From Leptolyngbyaceae cyanobacterium CSU_1_3 (GTDB taxonomy: Bacteria > Cyanobacteriota > Cyanobacteriia > Leptolyngbyales > Leptolyngbyaceae): a stretch of 56,871 bases of DNA. Positions 35,709-43,896 of this stretch are shown piece by piece; the stretch's first letter is position 1; each line of letters starts with the position of its first letter. The stretch spans positions 1 to 56,871 of the forward strand of contig JAAUOZ010000005.1 of assembly GCA_012034655.1 (NCBI GenBank), in the 5' to 3' direction. Position numbers and translations under genes: made by a program. Under the pieces are notes generated by a model, which saw only the letters and a list, made by a program, of their open reading frames with translations, had not been told where the DNA came from and did not search any database.

Positions 35709-36158
35709 TTAAGATCGCAAGTAAGTCTCAGCCAGATGATAGACCAGCGCTTTCTGTTGCATGGTTTGAAAAATATTGTAAAAACCATTGGCACGAGACG
35801 GAGTCAGGCTGATATCCAGCCCAGTTTGCTGAATGAAATCGGGTGTTAACTGAATAATTTCTGCGGGAGTCAGTCCGTTCAGTCCCTCAACCAATAGCCC
35901 CACTAACCCCTTGGTCAGTTGAGCATCGGAGTCGCCCTGAAAGATCACCTTGCCCTGCTCCAAACTGGCAGTCACATACACCTGAGACACACAGCCAGGA
36001 ACTTTATGTTCTGCCACCTTTTGCTCATCGGGAAATGGCGGCAGACGTTTGGCAAACCAGAGTAGATATTCATAGCGCCGCTTCGGTTCCGAGATTTGTT
36101 GGAACCGCTTGACAATCCGCTCAAGGGAGGCAGGCAAGGGTTGGGAGACGGGCGACAT
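35709..36158 (-). CDS. sufE: SufE-family sulfur acceptor
   Basis: A 149-residue protein that accepts persulfide from a cysteine desulfurase for Fe-S assembly. The active cysteine is in KVPGCVSQVYV near residue 57, within the SufE pattern RYEYLLWFAKRLPPFP and FQGDSDAQLTKGLVGLLV. It is the first gene after the Zur-type box at 36189-36203 and leads the COG0523 operon. No sufS adjoins it. Its presence suggests that Fe-S or sulfur supply is part of this response, or that it serves the nearby cysteine-rich proteins. Confidence 0.9.
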   Translation of the reverse strand: MSPVSQPLPASLERIVKRFQQISEPKRRYEYLLWFAKRLPPFPDEQKVAEHKVPGCVSQVYVTASLEQGKVIFQGDSDAQLTKGLVGLLVEGLNGLTPAEIIQLTPDFIQQTGLDISLTPSRANGFYNIFQTMQQKALVYHLAETYLRS

Positions 36159-36188
36159 ATTGTTCTAGCAGTGAGCTATCTATAAAAA

Positions 36189-36203
36189 TGATAATCATTC
36201 TCA
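36189..36203. promoter_or_regulatory. Fur/Zur-type box before the sufE-COG0523 operon
   Basis: TGATAATCATTCTCA, identical over 15 bases to the box between cysS and the CcmM-like gene, lies 31 bases before the sufE start. The longer context AAATGATAATCATTCTCATT is palindromic with two mismatches. It should control sufE, three COG0523 genes, folE and hisI. Confidence 0.75.
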
Positions 36204-36382
36204 TTATATAGGAAGTGGGTGAAAAACTGAAGCAATTCTTCGCAAGCGATACCAATCCTGCGGTTGATCGATGATCCTATGCGGTACCAAGGCACACTGC
36301 CATAAGCGGTTCGCTGATTTAGCTAAACCTGAAATTCAGAATGTGTCATAACACCCTTATTGTGTTATTGTTCAGTTACTCA

Positions 36383-36503
36383 TTCGGTTCTGATGGGGAA
36401 CAGCCATCAGACGCAAGGGGGAAAGTTCGGTGCAAATCCGGCGCTGTCCCGCAACTGTGAGGAGAAGTGCAATTCTCTGAGTCAGGATGCCCGCCGAGTC
36501 ATA
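36383..36503 (+). promoter_or_regulatory. Cobalamin riboswitch
   Basis: The sequence carries the conserved core of the adenosylcobalamin/cobalamin riboswitch: GGGGGAAAGTTCGGTGCAAA, then AATCCGGCGCTGTCCCGCAA and CTGTGAGG, and the closing GAGTCAGGATGCCCGCC. Flanking arms (ATGGGGAACAGCCAT region at the 5' side) complete the fold. It is followed by 430 bases of leader and then the paralogous pair at 36934 and 37382. No known B12 gene follows directly. Binding of B12 would normally turn off what lies downstream. Confidence 0.92.
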
Positions 36504-36663
36504 AACCCGTTACATAAACATCTGCGAGGTACGGATGATGGCCATCTTAGCTTTCAAAGCATTCATTGGGCTTAGGGCAATTTTTCTTGAGTTGAATTTG
36601 TAGCGTCTTCATTTGAAGTTGCCGATTTGTAGAAAAGTACCTCTGTTCAGGCATTAGTTTGTT

Positions 36664-36689
36664 GAAGCCATATTCAAATATGTGGCTTC
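36664..36689 (+). other. Hairpin in the riboswitch leader
   Basis: GAAGCCATATT and AATATGTGGCTTC pair over 11 bases with a two-base bulge and a two-base loop (CA). It lies 160 bases after the riboswitch. No T-tract follows, so it is not a classical terminator. The rest of the 36504-36933 stretch holds only this hairpin and the possible small frame at 36825. Confidence 0.4.
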
Positions 36690-36824
36690 TATTGGTGCTC
36701 TTCAAGGATTGTTGAATTCTGCCAGGCAGATATTTGGGTTGCCCGCGATCGCTTCACTCTGCTTGTTTACGGCGGCAGTGAGACAGATTTCTACAACTAT
36801 TTTCAGTGTTAAGACGCTACAACC

Positions 36825-36950
36825 ATGTTCGGACAAAATATTCAAACTGCAATGCTGGGATATTCCTGCATTGGTAAAAATAGTGAAGTCAAAAAAGTAG
36901 TAGAAGCCTTACAGCCAGTGCGGGAGGAGAACCATGCGACCTCAAGATAG
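36825..36950 (+). CDS. Possible 41-residue leader protein
   Basis: A short frame from ATG 36825 to TAG 36948-36950, encoding MFGQNIQTAMLGYSCIGKN and a basic, helical second half (VKKVVEALQPVREE). It overlaps the start of the next gene by 17 bases in another phase. No clear ribosome-binding site precedes it and I recognise no family. It could be a real small protein, a translational leader or chance. Confidence 0.28.
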   Translation: MFGQNIQTAMLGYSCIGKNSEVKKVVEALQPVREENHATSR

Positions 36951-37398
36951 CACCTGGCAGGGTTGTTTCGGCTACTGGCAAATTCTATTCATTCGAGAAA
37001 ATCTGTTGCCGCTGGGACATGCGGCATGGCAGGGGTTTATCACTCAAGGACGGGGCATAGTGGTATGCGATGTGGTGCTCGTCGATGCTGAGTCTGTGGA
37101 TTGGAACAGTGCCATCGTGGAGTATACACTTCGGTTTGTTCCTCTCCCCAACATTTCAGCCTATTTGAAATCTCTCAGCTTGGAGGCAACTTTAATTGAA
37201 CGGCTGATCGCTACGGTGCAAACCTATGAACCTGCCCAAGCAATCTTGTTGTTAATTAATGAAAACAGACGGGCGGATATTAACCTATTGCAAAATCTCA
37301 AAGTTTCTCCAATTGATTGCTACCAACAGGTGCAACGGCGTTGGGTAGAGTTCCAACTTGATCAATCCCCCGGAGACTTGTATGAACAAAGACTCTGA
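36934..37398 (+). CDS. Unknown protein, riboswitch-controlled (paralogue A)
   Basis: A 154-residue soluble protein preceded by an excellent ribosome-binding site (GGGAGGAGA, four bases before ATG). No signal peptide or known motif. It is a distant duplicate of the next gene: LGHAAWQGFITQGRGIVVCD aligns with LGYNAWAGYLSGERGAIICS, TVQTYEPAQAILLLIN with AVDSYNPATELVFLME, and CYQQVQRRWVEFQ with CYEQVCKNWEEFQ. The family is unknown to me. Its place behind a cobalamin riboswitch implies a role in B12 supply, sparing or use. Confidence 0.75.
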   Translation: MRPQDSTWQGCFGYWQILFIRENLLPLGHAAWQGFITQGRGIVVCDVVLVDAESVDWNSAIVEYTLRFVPLPNISAYLKSLSLEATLIERLIATVQTYEPAQAILLLINENRRADINLLQNLKVSPIDCYQQVQRRWVEFQLDQSPGDLYEQRL

Positions 37399-37966
37399 TT
37401 TGATGGACTGGCAGCAAGAATTTATGGGTCTATCGGCTTTACTATGCCTCAATGTGAATATTTACCAATTTTCAGGGCTTCCAGCCCTCCGACTCACCCT
37501 AAAAATGTTCACTGCGAACATTGGCATACGCGATCCGATAGAGCCAGAATTTATTGCCACGAATTTGTTGGTACTTGGCTATAACGCTTGGGCAGGCTAC
37601 CTCAGCGGTGAACGGGGTGCCATCATTTGCAGCACCAATTCTCCAGCGGTTGGCGTTGCGGGAGAATCCTTCAAGACCTACTTTATTCGACGATCGCGTC
37701 TCGCTGCCTTTTTGAATGCCTGGTTAGCGGCTCCGGATACGGTAATTCTGCGCCATCACTTTATGACTGCCCACATTCTGGAAGCGGTGGATTCTTACAA
37801 TCCAGCCACCGAATTGGTATTCCTGATGGAATCGTTTAAGCAGGTGACGCTTTTTTACCTGAAAAACCTACCCATCACCCCACCCCAATGTTACGAGCAA
37901 GTGTGTAAAAACTGGGAAGAGTTTCAGCCAGTTATTTGTGAAGTTCAGAAGCAGGTTGTGCAGTAG
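37382..37966 (+). CDS. Unknown protein, riboswitch-controlled (paralogue B)
   Basis: About 194 residues from ATG 37382, overlapping the stop of paralogue A by 17 bases; GGAG stands eight bases before the start. It shares three blocks with paralogue A, the last being the C-terminal ITPPQCYEQVCKNWEEFQP. It is about 40 residues longer at the N-terminus and contains several cysteines (LLCLNVN, AIICSTN, QCYEQVCKN). No membrane segment is evident. The pair probably arose by tandem duplication and may form a heterodimer. No function can be named. A 277-base gap with short CCCTACC-type repeats follows. Confidence 0.78.
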   Translation: MNKDSDLMDWQQEFMGLSALLCLNVNIYQFSGLPALRLTLKMFTANIGIRDPIEPEFIATNLLVLGYNAWAGYLSGERGAIICSTNSPAVGVAGESFKTYFIRRSRLAAFLNAWLAAPDTVILRHHFMTAHILEAVDSYNPATELVFLMESFKQVTLFYLKNLPITPPQCYEQVCKNWEEFQPVICEVQKQVVQ

Positions 37967-38243
37967 CTTTTGAACAATCCCCACCTCGCCACTCCCTACC
38001 TCCCCCATTCAAGGATCACTGAATCAACCCCCTTTATGCTCAAGTATTACCTGCATCACTCTGGAAAAGTTTCCACATCCGTTCATCCATTTGTGAAACA
38101 TCAAGTCATTTCTCAATCTAATCCACCTCCTCAATTTGGTTCAATGCAAATGATCAATCGTATCTACAACTTTATTTTCTCTAAAGTTCGATCTGCTCTT
38201 CGACAGAAACGCTAATGCAGTTACATTCATTCAAGCATTCAAT

Positions 38244-39236
38244 ATGATGAACATTTTCTTACTGGCGATCGCTTTTCTACTAGTCTTACTGCTGATCGGA
38301 CTCATCCTTTACTTTCTCTTTCCCCGCAAGTATCAGTCTGCCAATTCTGTCGCCAATTCCTATGATGACTGGACAAATGACGGCATTTTGGAGTTTTACT
38401 GGGGCGAACACATTCATCTGGGGCACTATGGCTCTCCCCCCTGCAAAAAGGATTTCCTCAAAGCGAAGGAAGACTTTGTGCATGAGATGGTGCGCTGGGG
38501 TGGGTTAGAGAAACTTCCTCCCGGAACAACCGTTTTGGATGTGGGCTGCGGCATCGGTGGCAGCAGTCGCATTCTGGCGCGGGATTATAACTTTGCCGTC
38601 ACCGGAATCACCATCAGTCCCCAGCAAGTCCAACGTGCCCTGGAACTGACCCCACCTGATCTCAATGTTCAATTTCAGGTGGATGATGCATTGGCGCTCT
38701 CGTTCCCCGATGCCAGTTTTGATGTGGTCTGGTCGATCGAGGCAGGACCACACATGCCGGATAAAGCCCAGTTTGCTAGAGAGCTATTGCGCGTTTTGAA
38801 ACCGGGCGGAATTCTGGTGGTTGCGGATTGGAATCAACGAGATGGCCGTCAACAACCGCTTAATTTCTGGGAAAAGCCAGTCATGCAACAACTGCTCAAT
38901 CAATGGTCTCATCCGGCGTTTGCCAGCATTGAAGGGTTTTCAGAATTATTAGAGGCAACTAGATGGGTTGAGGGAACTGTAGAAACCGCAGACTGGACAG
39001 AGCAAACGCTTCCTTCCTGGCTCGATTCAATCTGGCAGGGAATTGCTCGTCCAGAAGGCTTAGTCCGCTTCGGTCTATCGGGTTTTATCAAATCCGTGCG
39101 AGAAGTTCCCACCATTCTGCTAATGCGATTGGCGTTCGGCACCGGACTTTGCCGATTTGGAATGTTTCGGGCAATGCGGACGAATTGCACCGTGCCATCA
39201 ACAGAAACGATGGAAAACCAGATTGCATCTGTTTAG
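38244..39236 (+). CDS. MPBQ/MSBQ-type methyltransferase
   Basis: A 330-residue protein with an N-terminal membrane anchor (IFLLAIAFLLVLLLIGLILY) and a class I methyltransferase domain. It closely resembles Synechocystis Sll0418, the 2-methyl-6-phytylbenzoquinol methyltransferase of tocopherol and plastoquinone synthesis. Shared segments are NSVANSYDDWTNDGILEFYW, VLDVGCGIGGSSRILA, ITISPQQVQRALELTPPD, WSIEAGPHMPDKAQFA and the C-terminal FIKSVREVPTILLMRLAFG. Its presence in a metal/B12 cluster rather than with other quinone genes suggests a paralogue. A DUF1636 gene follows after 16 bases, so they may be co-transcribed. Confidence 0.88.
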   Translation: MMNIFLLAIAFLLVLLLIGLILYFLFPRKYQSANSVANSYDDWTNDGILEFYWGEHIHLGHYGSPPCKKDFLKAKEDFVHEMVRWGGLEKLPPGTTVLDVGCGIGGSSRILARDYNFAVTGITISPQQVQRALELTPPDLNVQFQVDDALALSFPDASFDVVWSIEAGPHMPDKAQFARELLRVLKPGGILVVADWNQRDGRQQPLNFWEKPVMQQLLNQWSHPAFASIEGFSELLEATRWVEGTVETADWTEQTLPSWLDSIWQGIARPEGLVRFGLSGFIKSVREVPTILLMRLAFGTGLCRFGMFRAMRTNCTVPSTETMENQIASV

Positions 39237-39252
39237 GTTCTCAGGAAATGCC

Positions 39253-39633
39253 ATGTCACAAGAGACTTTATTGGTTTGTATTCTCTGCCGCTCGTCTCAA
39301 ACTGAGGCAAGGCAAGCAGGTTTGAGTGAAGGACAATTCCTGTTCAATCAACTCCAGGATGGCTTGGAAACCAGTAGCGAAGCTTGCATCCGGCTTCAAC
39401 CTGTTCGCTGTATGGGAGCGTGCGATCGCGCCTGTGTGGTAGCATTCACGGCTCCCAACAAACTCACCTTTATTCTGAGTCAACTCTCCCCCTCCAATTC
39501 AGTCTCAGATCTGCTGGAATTTAGCCGTCAATATATCACTGCTTCAGATGGCAAAGCTCCCTACAAAGACCGCCCTGCGACCGTCAAACAGAACATTCAT
39601 GCAGTTCTGCCACCCTTACCGAACCAACCTTAA
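39253..39633 (+). CDS. DUF1636-type cysteine protein (copy 2)
   Basis: A 126-residue protein from ATG 39253, with AGGAAA seven bases before it. It has LVCILCRSSQ (Cys-x2-Cys) and RCMGACDRACVVAFTAPNKL, the two cysteine clusters of DUF1636, and the C-terminal DLLEFSRQYITASDGKAPYK with the family's ending RPATVKQN. It lies directly before a CobW GTPase (20-base gap), an association I recall from cobalamin loci in other bacteria. The cysteine arrangement could bind metal or a [2Fe-2S] cluster. A cobalt or zinc chaperone role for the CobW partner is a reasonable guess. Confidence 0.82.
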   Translation: MSQETLLVCILCRSSQTEARQAGLSEGQFLFNQLQDGLETSSEACIRLQPVRCMGACDRACVVAFTAPNKLTFILSQLSPSNSVSDLLEFSRQYITASDGKAPYKDRPATVKQNIHAVLPPLPNQP

Positions 39634-39652
39634 AATCACTTAGGAGTCAATC

Positions 39653-40695
39653 ATGCACAAAATTCCTGTAACCGTCGTCACAGGCTTTTTAGGAGCCGGA
39701 AAACGACGCTGGTGCGTCATTTATTGCAGAACAATCAGGGTCGTCGCATTGCCGTGCTGGTGAATGAGTTTGGTGAAGTTGGGATTGATGGCGAATTGTT
39801 GAAATCATGTCAGGTTTGTGACGATGATGAAGACCCCAATACGAATATCCTGGAACTGGCAAACGGCTGTTTGTGCTGCACGGTACAGGAAGAGTTTTTG
39901 CCAACCATGCAGGAGTTGTTAAAAAGACGCGATCGCCTCGACTGCATCTTGATTGAAACCTCTGGATTAGCGTTACCCAAGCCTCTAGTACAAGCCTTTC
40001 GTTGGCCCGAAATTCGCACTGGGGCAACTGTTGATGGTGTTGTTACCGTTGTGGATTGTGAAGCCCTTGCCAATGGTCAATTTGTGGGTAATCTGGATGC
40101 CCTGGAAGCACAACGTCAAGCCGATGATAGCCTGGAGCATGAAACTCCGATTGAAGAACTGTTTGAAGATCAGTCAGCGTGTGCCGATATAGTGCTATTA
40201 ACAAAAGTCGATCAAGTTGATCTAAAGACTCAAAACAAAGTCCAGCAGTGGCTACAGAAAGAGTTGCCCAATGGTGTGAAAATTGTGCCCTGCAAACAAG
40301 GAGAAATTAGCCCCGATCTGTTGCTAGGGTTTAACGCAGCCGTTGAAGACAATCTCGACTCCCGTCCCAGCCATCATGATACGGAAGAAGATCATGAACA
40401 TGATGAAGACATTACTTCGGTTCATATCGTTTTAGACCAAGCATTTGACCCAGCAGAGTTGGTTAGCCGCTTGCAATCTCTGGTTCAGCAGCATGAAATT
40501 TATCGGATTAAGGGCTTTGTAGCGGTGCCCAATAAAGCCATGCGGTTAGTCGTTCAAGGCGTTGGCAATCGATTTGATACCTTTTACGATCGCCTCTGGC
40601 AGGCGGATGAACCGCATCAAACTCGATTGGTCTTTATTGGGCGATCGCTCCAGCAAAGCCAAATTTCCCCAGCCCTCCTAGCTGACTGCGCCTAG
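39653..40695 (+). pseudogene. cobW: CobW-type COG0523 GTPase, one base missing in the P-loop
   Basis: The gene starts MHKIPVTVVTGFLGAGK after TAGGAG. Four A residues at 39700-39703 should be five: adding one gives GAGKTTLVRHLLQNN, the P-loop and first helix. As read, the frame stops shortly after and only 39712-40695 stays open. The remainder has the CobW-type metal motif NGCLCCTVQEEF, ETSGLALPKPLVQAF, LTKVDQVD and a small His loop (HHDTEEDHEHDED), then a CobW_C domain. It belongs to the CobW branch linked with cobalamin synthesis and differs from the three shorter copies at 31.7-35.7 kb. Confidence 0.88.
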
Positions 40696-40769
40696 TTGGT
40701 TGAAACAACCCCGTGAGTCACCAGTTCTGGCTCATTCGAGCCAGAACCAGAGATCGAAGATTTACGCAT

Positions 40770-40798
40770 AGAATGAGAATGATAATCATTTTCATTCT
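40770..40798. promoter_or_regulatory. Fur/Zur-type box before the BtuB-like receptor
   Basis: TGATAATCATTTTCA at 40780-40794 lies within a 29-base palindrome whose 14-base arms differ at one position (AGAATGAGAATGAT and its complement AGAATGAAAATGAT). It ends about 32 bases before the receptor's ATG at 40831. It differs by one base from the two boxes of the zinc-type operons. Whether Fur or Zur binds cannot be told from sequence. Confidence 0.72.
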
Positions 40799-40830
40799 AT
40801 AATACGCCTTGTGCTGTGAGGAATAAGAAG

Positions 40831-43005
40831 ATGAGTTGTTGGTATTCTATTGTCGCTTTGAGGTTAGCTGTGGGCGGGTTTGCTCTACTGCCGATTCCTG
40901 TTCACGCAATTCCCACTGCGTCAGAGTTGCTCAAGTCTGGAGAAACAGCGATAACCGCTCAAGAGCCGCCCAGTCCAGTCCCTAGCCCCGCTCCAACCCT
41001 GCCAGTCCAAGCGGATGAACTCGATGAGGATGAGGAAGAATTAATCATTATCGAGCGGATTCTCCGGCAACCTGTATCTACGCCAGGACGGGGAGAGGCA
41101 ACGTTACGAGATTCTACCCGTCCCACCTATGTAATTAATCGGGAGGAAATGGAACAGCGGGGAGCCAGAACCGTGCGCGAAGCGTTGCGGTTTTTGCCGG
41201 GAATTTTGGGCGATGGCACAGTCGGCAGTCAGGTCAACTCCCTCAGCGGACAGTTTATCCGAGGGTCTAACACCGGACAGGTGCTGATTTTGCTGGATGG
41301 TCGTCCGGTGAATAACCTGGGTGGTGGCGGATTTGATTTATCTGAATTCACCACCGATGGGATTGAGCGGATCGAGGTATTGCCGGGGGGTGGCTCAACT
41401 TTATATGGGTCAGATGCGATCGGTGGAATCATCAACATTATCACCCGACGGGCAGGGCAAAAGCCATTCAGCGCCCGTGCTAGTGCCAGTTTTGGGAGCT
41501 ATGGCTATGATGATCAAACCTTGCAAATCGATGGCACGGTTGATCCGGTGCGCTATTTCCTCAGCTACAACCGCATTCAGGCTGAGTATAACTTCCCCTT
41601 TTCGATTCCCGAAGCGGGGTTTCGAGGCACGCAGAAGAATGGTGATACTCTCTACAACAATTTGAATGCACGGCTGGAATTTAAGTTGGGCGATCGCGCC
41701 ACTCTCAGCTTCAACACGTTTTATCTACCCAAAGAGGAGGGTGTCCCAGGAGGGGTGCCAGTTCCCTTTCCCATCTTTGGACAGGGCTTTTTCAACTCCC
41801 TCACCGACAATAATCGTAAGTTCACTGATCAGATTTTGAGTGATGTGACGTTACAGGCTCAACTCGGTGCTGGTACTGATTCCTTACTCACGGCAAGAGT
41901 CTATTTAGACTTTCTCAATACTCGCTTTGATAATCGCACTGCGTTTGCCGATACACTTTCGGTTGTGCGGGGGGTTCCGGTATTACGACGCACTCCCCAA
42001 ACTCAGCAACGGTTTCAGACTGAACAAAAATCCCTGGGAGTACAACTACAGCACAATTGGCGACTCGCTCCGAATCAAACCCTAATCTATGGGTTCGACT
42101 ATCGCAGCACCAAAGTTGAAAACCTGACTCAAAATCTTGTTACCGATGTAGCACGGATCAACTATGACGATCGCATCGGACAAGGAGCAGTGTTTGCTCA
42201 ATATGCGATCGATATTCTGCCCCAGTTCACTGTAACCGCCGGGTTGCGGCAAGACTTCAGTACCCTGACCAATGGTTCTGCCCTGTCTCCAGCAGTGGGA
42301 GCCAAAGTATTGTTAGGCGACACGACCCTGCGAGCCAACTACATTCGCAACTTCCGCACTCCAACCCTGGCAAACCTGTTTAATGCCAACCCCACTAATA
42401 TCGGTAACCCCGATCTCAAACCAGAACGAGGCAATAGTTTTGATGTCGGAATTGATCAAAAAATTGGCAACTTTGCTCTGTTGCGATTGACCTATTTCAA
42501 CAATACGATTTCGGATCTCATCGCCTTTCAGCGCATTGCTCCCCCAGTCAATGGCATTTCTGGCACGTTTCAGAACCTGGGTAAAGTTCGCACTCAGGGA
42601 TTAGAAGCGGCGCTGAATGTGCAAATTGTGCCGAATGTGTTTGCCTTTGTCGGCTATACACTCAACGATCCGGAGATTCTCGAAAGCGTCAACCCTGGTG
42701 AGGAGGGCAGAGAACTCCGCTTTGCTGGAGCCGATAAATTGAACTTAGGCATCTGGTACGAGAACTCGACGGGCTGGTATGCCGGACTGCTGATGAATTC
42801 GTTGAGCAGTTACCCGACGGATAATCTCAATACGGAGTTGCTTTCTGGCTACACGACATTTGATTTCAGATTGCGGGTTCCGGTCACTCGCCAACTTACG
42901 CTTAATTTCGGCATTGAAAATATATTTGATCAACGCTATCAAGTGTTTGCAGGCTTTCCAGACGCAGGACGAATCTTTCAAGGAGGAATCAAATATGAGT
43001 TTTAA
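40831..43005 (+). CDS. TonB-dependent receptor, BtuB-like
   Basis: About 724 residues from ATG 40831, eight bases after AGGA (a GTG at 40816 would add five). It has a signal peptide ending VHAIP, a Pro-rich and acidic linker (DELDEDEEELIII) and no AMIN domain. The plug contains RPTYVINREEMEQRGARTVR, LILLDGRPVNN, IERIEVLPGGGSTLYGSDAI and GGIINIITRR. The barrel ends GRIFQGGIKYEF. Plug motifs resemble BtuB/CirA-type receptors. The downstream order (ferredoxin fusion, binding protein, permease) and the upstream CobW/DUF1636 pair suggest cobalamin, cobinamide or another metal chelate as ligand. Confidence 0.9.
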   Translation: MSCWYSIVALRLAVGGFALLPIPVHAIPTASELLKSGETAITAQEPPSPVPSPAPTLPVQADELDEDEEELIIIERILRQPVSTPGRGEATLRDSTRPTYVINREEMEQRGARTVREALRFLPGILGDGTVGSQVNSLSGQFIRGSNTGQVLILLDGRPVNNLGGGGFDLSEFTTDGIERIEVLPGGGSTLYGSDAIGGIINIITRRAGQKPFSARASASFGSYGYDDQTLQIDGTVDPVRYFLSYNRIQAEYNFPFSIPEAGFRGTQKNGDTLYNNLNARLEFKLGDRATLSFNTFYLPKEEGVPGGVPVPFPIFGQGFFNSLTDNNRKFTDQILSDVTLQAQLGAGTDSLLTARVYLDFLNTRFDNRTAFADTLSVVRGVPVLRRTPQTQQRFQTEQKSLGVQLQHNWRLAPNQTLIYGFDYRSTKVENLTQNLVTDVARINYDDRIGQGAVFAQYAIDILPQFTVTAGLRQDFSTLTNGSALSPAVGAKVLLGDTTLRANYIRNFRTPTLANLFNANPTNIGNPDLKPERGNSFDVGIDQKIGNFALLRLTYFNNTISDLIAFQRIAPPVNGISGTFQNLGKVRTQGLEAALNVQIVPNVFAFVGYTLNDPEILESVNPGEEGRELRFAGADKLNLGIWYENSTGWYAGLLMNSLSSYPTDNLNTELLSGYTTFDFRLRVPVTRQLTLNFGIENIFDQRYQVFAGFPDAGRIFQGGIKYEF

Positions 43006-43017
43006 GGAGAATCAATC

Positions 43018-43896
43018 ATGAACTCATTTAATCGCCAGGTAACACCATTGCACCGCTCTACTGAGGAGCCACTACCAAACGGTGGACGGGTTGAGTGTGA
43101 AGAGTTTCCAGTTCAGATTGATGTGTTAGGTCCGTTGCTTTATTCACTGTTTCATGACCATTGGCAAGAGGTGGGCTTGGGGCATGTGGTGGATGGCAGC
43201 GTACTGGAATTAGAGTTTACCCAGGCTCCCAAAATCATTCGTCTCTACGATGGTTACTTAACCGTAGTTACCGAAGGTTGGCACATGCATTTGTGTGTGG
43301 AGGAAAATCAAGGCGGACCGGATGCCGCTACACCGGAAGAGTTGCGGCGGAAACGATTAGTCAGTCGTGCCGCCCTCTATCGACGCTTTAATCCACGGGG
43401 ACAGGCGCGCAGTTGGGGCATTCAGTTCTGGAACGGGGCAGATGAACGGATGATGAATGTATTTTTGCCCAATCCGTTTGTGGGTGAGAATGAAGATTTG
43501 CTGCCGGAGAATAAGCCCAATCGCGCCAAACTCAAACTCTACGAACAATTGCGAGAAATTTATGTGCTGGGTAATGAACTGATTCCTGACGAAACCAATC
43601 CGCTAAAACGTCCGTTTATCTCAGTTTGTCGCTCCAGTCGGTGTAATCCATCGCTCAACTGGCAGCCGATCTATGAGGCATTGCAACGTGCGGTTGCTGA
43701 GGCTGAATTAGAGGTGGATGTGATTCATTCGGGATGTTTGGAGGTGTGTAAATTAGGACCCGTTGTTTTTTATTCTGGAGATAAAACCTGGTATACCCGT
43801 GTCACACCTGAACTGGCTGAGGAGATTGTACAGGAACATCTCTGTGAAGGACATAAAATCAAATCTAATCTATATCCAGTCGTAAAAGAGTCGTGA
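43018..43896 (+). CDS. Unknown domain fused to a thioredoxin-like [2Fe-2S] ferredoxin
   Basis: A 292-residue cytoplasmic protein. The first 190 residues form a domain I cannot name, with RLYDGYLTVVTEGWHMHLCV and SWGIQFWNGADERMMNVFLP. It may bind a metal or haem through WHMHLC. The last 95 residues are a thioredoxin-like ferredoxin: four cysteines in ISVCRSSRCNPS and HSGCLEVCKLGPVVFYSGD, then TPELAEEIVQEHL. It starts 12 bases after the receptor gene and its stop overlaps the next start by one base (TGATG). A redox role, such as releasing metal from an imported chelate or reducing a corrinoid, is plausible. Confidence 0.8.
   Translation: MNSFNRQVTPLHRSTEEPLPNGGRVECEEFPVQIDVLGPLLYSLFHDHWQEVGLGHVVDGSVLELEFTQAPKIIRLYDGYLTVVTEGWHMHLCVEENQGGPDAATPEELRRKRLVSRAALYRRFNPRGQARSWGIQFWNGADERMMNVFLPNPFVGENEDLLPENKPNRAKLKLYEQLREIYVLGNELIPDETNPLKRPFISVCRSSRCNPSLNWQPIYEALQRAVAEAELEVDVIHSGCLEVCKLGPVVFYSGDKTWYTRVTPELAEEIVQEHLCEGHKIKSNLYPVVKES

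Noticed and set aside
36664-36689. Intrinsic terminator of the B12 riboswitch
   Set aside because: The stem is good but is not followed by a T-tract and lies 160 bases from the aptamer, so only a hairpin is reported.
37970-38215. 81-codon frame between paralogue B and the methyltransferase
   Set aside because: No ribosome-binding site, the first third is translated short repeats and no recognisable motif. A shorter version from 38036 is possible but unsupported.
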